DNA from: Benzoatithermus flavus
Lineage (GTDB): Bacteria; Pseudomonadota; Alphaproteobacteria; Geminicoccales; Geminicoccaceae
Direction: 5' to 3'
NCBI RefSeq assembly: GCF_037908215.1
Contig: NZ_JBBLZC010000001.1
Span: 62,001-126,000 of the forward strand
Length of the DNA stretch: 64,000 bases
The notes under the pieces are model-generated. The model worked only from the letters and a program-made list of their open reading frames with translations, did no database searches and was not told where the DNA came from. Made by a program: the position numbers and the translations under genes. Positions 61,791 through 64,000 of the stretch are shown here, in pieces. How positions within the stretch are numbered: the stretch's first letter is position 1; each line of letters starts with the position of its first letter.

Positions 61791-63131
61791 CTAAGCCGTC
61801 TCGCCGCGCAGCCGGTGCCATGCCCGGTCACGGCCGAGGAGCGGTAGCAGATGTTTCAGCTCGGGTCCATGCTCGCGGGCGGTGAGCGCCAGACGTAGGG
61901 GCCGGAACAGCGCTTTGCCCTTCCTGCCGGTGCGGACCTTGAGCGCGTCGATCCAGGCCGTGAACGCGGCTTCGTCGCCCACGTCCTGCGGCAGGAGCTC
62001 GGCCGCAGCCGCGAGCAGCTCCGGGTCGGCGATCACGGGCCGAAGCGGCCGCGTGCAGACCTCCCACCAGTCCCTGGCGTCCTCGAGCCGGTCGAGATTG
62101 CCGCGCACGGCGCACCAGAAGGCCTCGTCCGCGCGATCCAGGCCGAGTGCGGCGAGCCTGGACGCCACGGCCGCGAACGGCAGGTGGTGGAGGACGGCCT
62201 TCGAGAAGCGCGGCAGGTCGTCGACGACGAGTTTGGGTGCGGCACGGCCATAGGCCTCGAGCGAGAAGCGGGCGACGAGGTCGCTCATCCCGAGCGCCGG
62301 GTCGGCGGCTTCGGCCGTGCCGAGTGCGGCCAGCGTCAGGACGATCGCCATGGGCTCGATCCCCTGCTCGCGCAAGGCGCGCAGGCTCAGAGCACCCAGG
62401 CGCTTGGAGAAGCTGCGCCCCGCGGCGTCGCTGATCAGCGGGAGATGAGCGAAGGCAGGCGGCTCTTCGCCCAGCGCTGCCCAAATGGCGAGCTGGAGCA
62501 CCGTGTTCGTGACGTGATCCTCGCCGCGGATGACGTGGCTCACGGAAAGATCGGCATCGTCGACCGCCGAGGCGAAGAGATAGGTGGCGGAGCCGTCCGC
62601 CCGACGCAGCACGGGATCGCTCAGGCTCGCGGTCGGAAAGCGGCGGGGGCCCAGGAGCAGATCGCCGAAGCCGATCTCGCCTTCCGGCAGCAGAAGGCGC
62701 CAGTGCGGACGGCGGCCTTCGGCCTCGAGGCGGGCGCGGTCCGTCGGGGAGAGGGCGAGCGCACGGCGGTCGTAGCGCGGCGGCTGGCCCGCGGCGCGCT
62801 GGCGCTCACGGAGCGCCGCGAGCTCCTCCTGGGTCTCGTAGCACGGATAGACCCGCCCCTCGGCCACGAGCCGCGCGAAGGCCGCTTCGTAGAGCGCCGT
62901 CCGGTCGGACTGGCGGACCTCCTGCTGCCAGGAGAGACCGAGCCAAGTCAGGTCCTCGCGGATCGCGGCCTCGAACCGGGCTTCCGAGCGCTCGACGTCG
63001 GTGTCGTCGATCCGCAGGATCAGACGTCCGCCCTCCTTCTGCGCGAACAGCCAGTTGACCACGGCGATGCGGGCATTGCCGAGATGGAGATAGCCCGTGG
63101 GGCTGGGCGCGAAGCGGACGACGGGAGGCAT
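61791..63131 (-). CDS. gltX: Glutamyl-tRNA synthetase
   Basis: The 446-residue product begins MPPVVRFAPSPTGYLHLGNAR, the class I HIGH region, with RIDDTDVERSE shortly after. SKRLGALSL near residue 245 is the KMSKS equivalent. HVIRGEDHVTNTVLQLAIW is another family motif. It is somewhat shorter than the longest bacterial GluRS, as one of the two paralogs in many alphaproteobacteria; a relaxed specificity for tRNA-Gln is a family possibility that cannot be seen here. cysS is immediately downstream. Confidence 0.93.
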   Translation of the reverse strand: MPPVVRFAPSPTGYLHLGNARIAVVNWLFAQKEGGRLILRIDDTDVERSEARFEAAIREDLTWLGLSWQQEVRQSDRTALYEAAFARLVAEGRVYPCYETQEELAALRERQRAAGQPPRYDRRALALSPTDRARLEAEGRRPHWRLLLPEGEIGFGDLLLGPRRFPTASLSDPVLRRADGSATYLFASAVDDADLSVSHVIRGEDHVTNTVLQLAIWAALGEEPPAFAHLPLISDAAGRSFSKRLGALSLRALREQGIEPMAIVLTLAALGTAEAADPALGMSDLVARFSLEAYGRAAPKLVVDDLPRFSKAVLHHLPFAAVASRLAALGLDRADEAFWCAVRGNLDRLEDARDWWEVCTRPLRPVIADPELLAAAAELLPQDVGDEAAFTAWIDALKVRTGRKGKALFRPLRLALTAREHGPELKHLLPLLGRDRAWHRLRGETA

Positions 63132-63268
63132 CGGGCGGAGCAGTTCGCGAAGCGGCCGGCAGGATCGCCCGTGACTAACTCTCTGCCCCGCCCGCTTGCA
63201 AGCCAGGAATGCCGTCACCCTGCCCGGGCATCGCGGGCCGGAAGAGACCGGCCGCTCGCGGCCGGCCC

Positions 63269-64000
63269 TCAGTCCCGATAGTAGCCACCGAGCCGGGCGG
63301 CCGCGACTCCGGCATCATGCGCCGCGGATCGGGCGTGGCGACGCTGGTCGGTCTGGGTCAGGACGACGCCCGCCGGCTTGGCGCCGATGTCGATCAGGCT
63401 CTGCAGGCAGGCGCGGCAGAACTCGCGCCTCGTGTCGGCGTAGCGGACGACGAGGAGCACGGCGTCGACCAGGTCCGCGATCAGCTTCGGGTCGGCGACC
63501 GCGACCAGGGGCGCGCTGTCGATCAGGACGAGATCGAAATTGGGCCGCAGACCCATGAGCAGCGCTCCGAGCCCCTCGGGGCCGAGGAGGCGGGTCGGCT
63601 GGCTCAGGCGCTGGCTGCCGGGCAGAAGGCGCACGGGCGCCTTCGGGTCGACGGCGGCGACCTCGGCCAAGGGCACCTCGCGGCGCAGCACCTCGACCAG
63701 GCCCGCACCCGCCTTCAGGCCGGCGAGCGCGTGCAGGGAGGGCTTGCGCAGGTCCGCGTCGATCGCGAGCACCCTGAGGCCCTCGGCGGCGGCGGCACGG
63801 GCGAGGCTCAAGACGAGGGTGGACTTGCCCTCGCGCGGCAGTGACGAGGTGACGAGGACGACCTTCCCGCCCGCGCCGGCGGGACGGCGCAGGAGCGGCG
63901 AGGCCAGGAGCTCGCGCAGCGCTTCGGCGTAGCGCGAGCGCGGCCGCTCCAGGAGGTAATCCTGCGGCGGCAGCCCGCTCCGGCGGGTGTCGAGCTTCGG
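63269..64000 (-). CDS. BY-kinase / exopolysaccharide chain-length ATPase, N-terminus missing
   Basis: The gene runs past the right edge of the window, so its start is not seen. The visible part is the CpsD/CapB-type tyrosine kinase domain: VVLVTSSLPREGKSTLVLS holds the P-loop, LAIDADLRKPSLHAL the Walker A' and FDLVLIDSAPLVA the Walker B. Such domains, often fused to a membrane Wzz part as in Wzc, drive export of exopolysaccharide. The C-terminal tail is LGGYYRD, with only two tyrosines where many relatives carry a cluster for autophosphorylation. Confidence 0.88.
   Translation of the reverse strand, partial: PKLDTRRSGLPPQDYLLERPRSRYAEALRELLASPLLRRPAGAGGKVVLVTSSLPREGKSTLVLSLARAAAAEGLRVLAIDADLRKPSLHALAGLKAGAGLVEVLRREVPLAEVAAVDPKAPVRLLPGSQRLSQPTRLLGPEGLGALLMGLRPNFDLVLIDSAPLVAVADPKLIADLVDAVLLVVRYADTRREFCRACLQSLIDIGAKPAGVVLTQTDQRRHARSAAHDAGVAAARLGGYYRD

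Overview
This is 64 kb of very GC-rich bacterial chromosome with gene after gene and very little spacing. Gene content and cluster types point to an alphaproteobacterium: a cytochrome c / kdsB / pheA neighbourhood, a plant-type glutamate-cysteine ligase, a YejABEF-type transporter, cobalamin genes of the aerobic style and an Atm1-like exporter. I cannot place it to genus; a Rhodospirillales- or Geminicoccales-like lineage is a guess. I see no insertion sequence, prophage, CRISPR array, rRNA or origin. One tRNA gene, Arg(CCU), is present.

Layout. 1-5 kb: cobalamin genes (cobB end, cobT, cobS, cobA) with two small envelope proteins between them. 5-13.7 kb: a long minus-strand block, read from right to left: a secreted SNase-like protein, an M48 lipoprotein protease with LysM, a GhrA-type reductase, an orphan ParA, a Cds1-like cysteine enzyme, glutamate-cysteine ligase and asparagine synthase. 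14-15 kb: a secreted six-repeat propeller protein, then the tRNA. 15-18 kb: maleylacetoacetate isomerase, a two-subunit ketoacid CoA-transferase and AroQ.

18.3-32.3 kb is the most distinctive region: twelve co-directional, mostly overlapping genes for uptake and breakdown of a polyol or related sugar. It has a SorC-type regulator, a solute-binding protein, two permeases, two different ABC ATPases, an erythritol-kinase-like FGGY kinase, a 2-hydroxyacid dehydrogenase, a GlpD/EryB-like flavoprotein, a second FGGY kinase of the ribulokinase type, a HAD-IIA protein and a class II aldolase. The two ATPases carry complementary losses of catalytic residues that would put one degenerate and one more intact ATP site in a heterodimer. 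The usual erythritol isomerases are absent, so the pathway is probably a variant.

32-34.8 kb: an aldo/keto reductase and a cupin, divergent from a LysR regulator with a clear dyad between them. 35-40.6 kb: yejABEF-like peptide transporter. 41-49 kb: two RTX (calcium-binding repeat) proteins flanking hisN-like, cytochrome c, kdsB, pheA, a small membrane protein and an Atm1-like exporter; a perfect 36-bp palindrome lies just before the second RTX gene. 49-55 kb: GMC oxidoreductase, a membrane coiled-coil protein, a methyltransferase, an unrecognised 481-residue protein and an alpha/beta hydrolase. 55.5-57 kb: a secreted protein made of exactly seven 56-residue FG-GAP-like repeats, bordered by inverted repeats on both sides. 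57-63 kb: a lipoprotein with an LprI-like end, trmJ, cimA, cysS and gltX in one minus-strand block. The window ends inside a BY-kinase gene for exopolysaccharide control.

All functions are inferred by reading motifs and protein similarity from memory; no database search was run.
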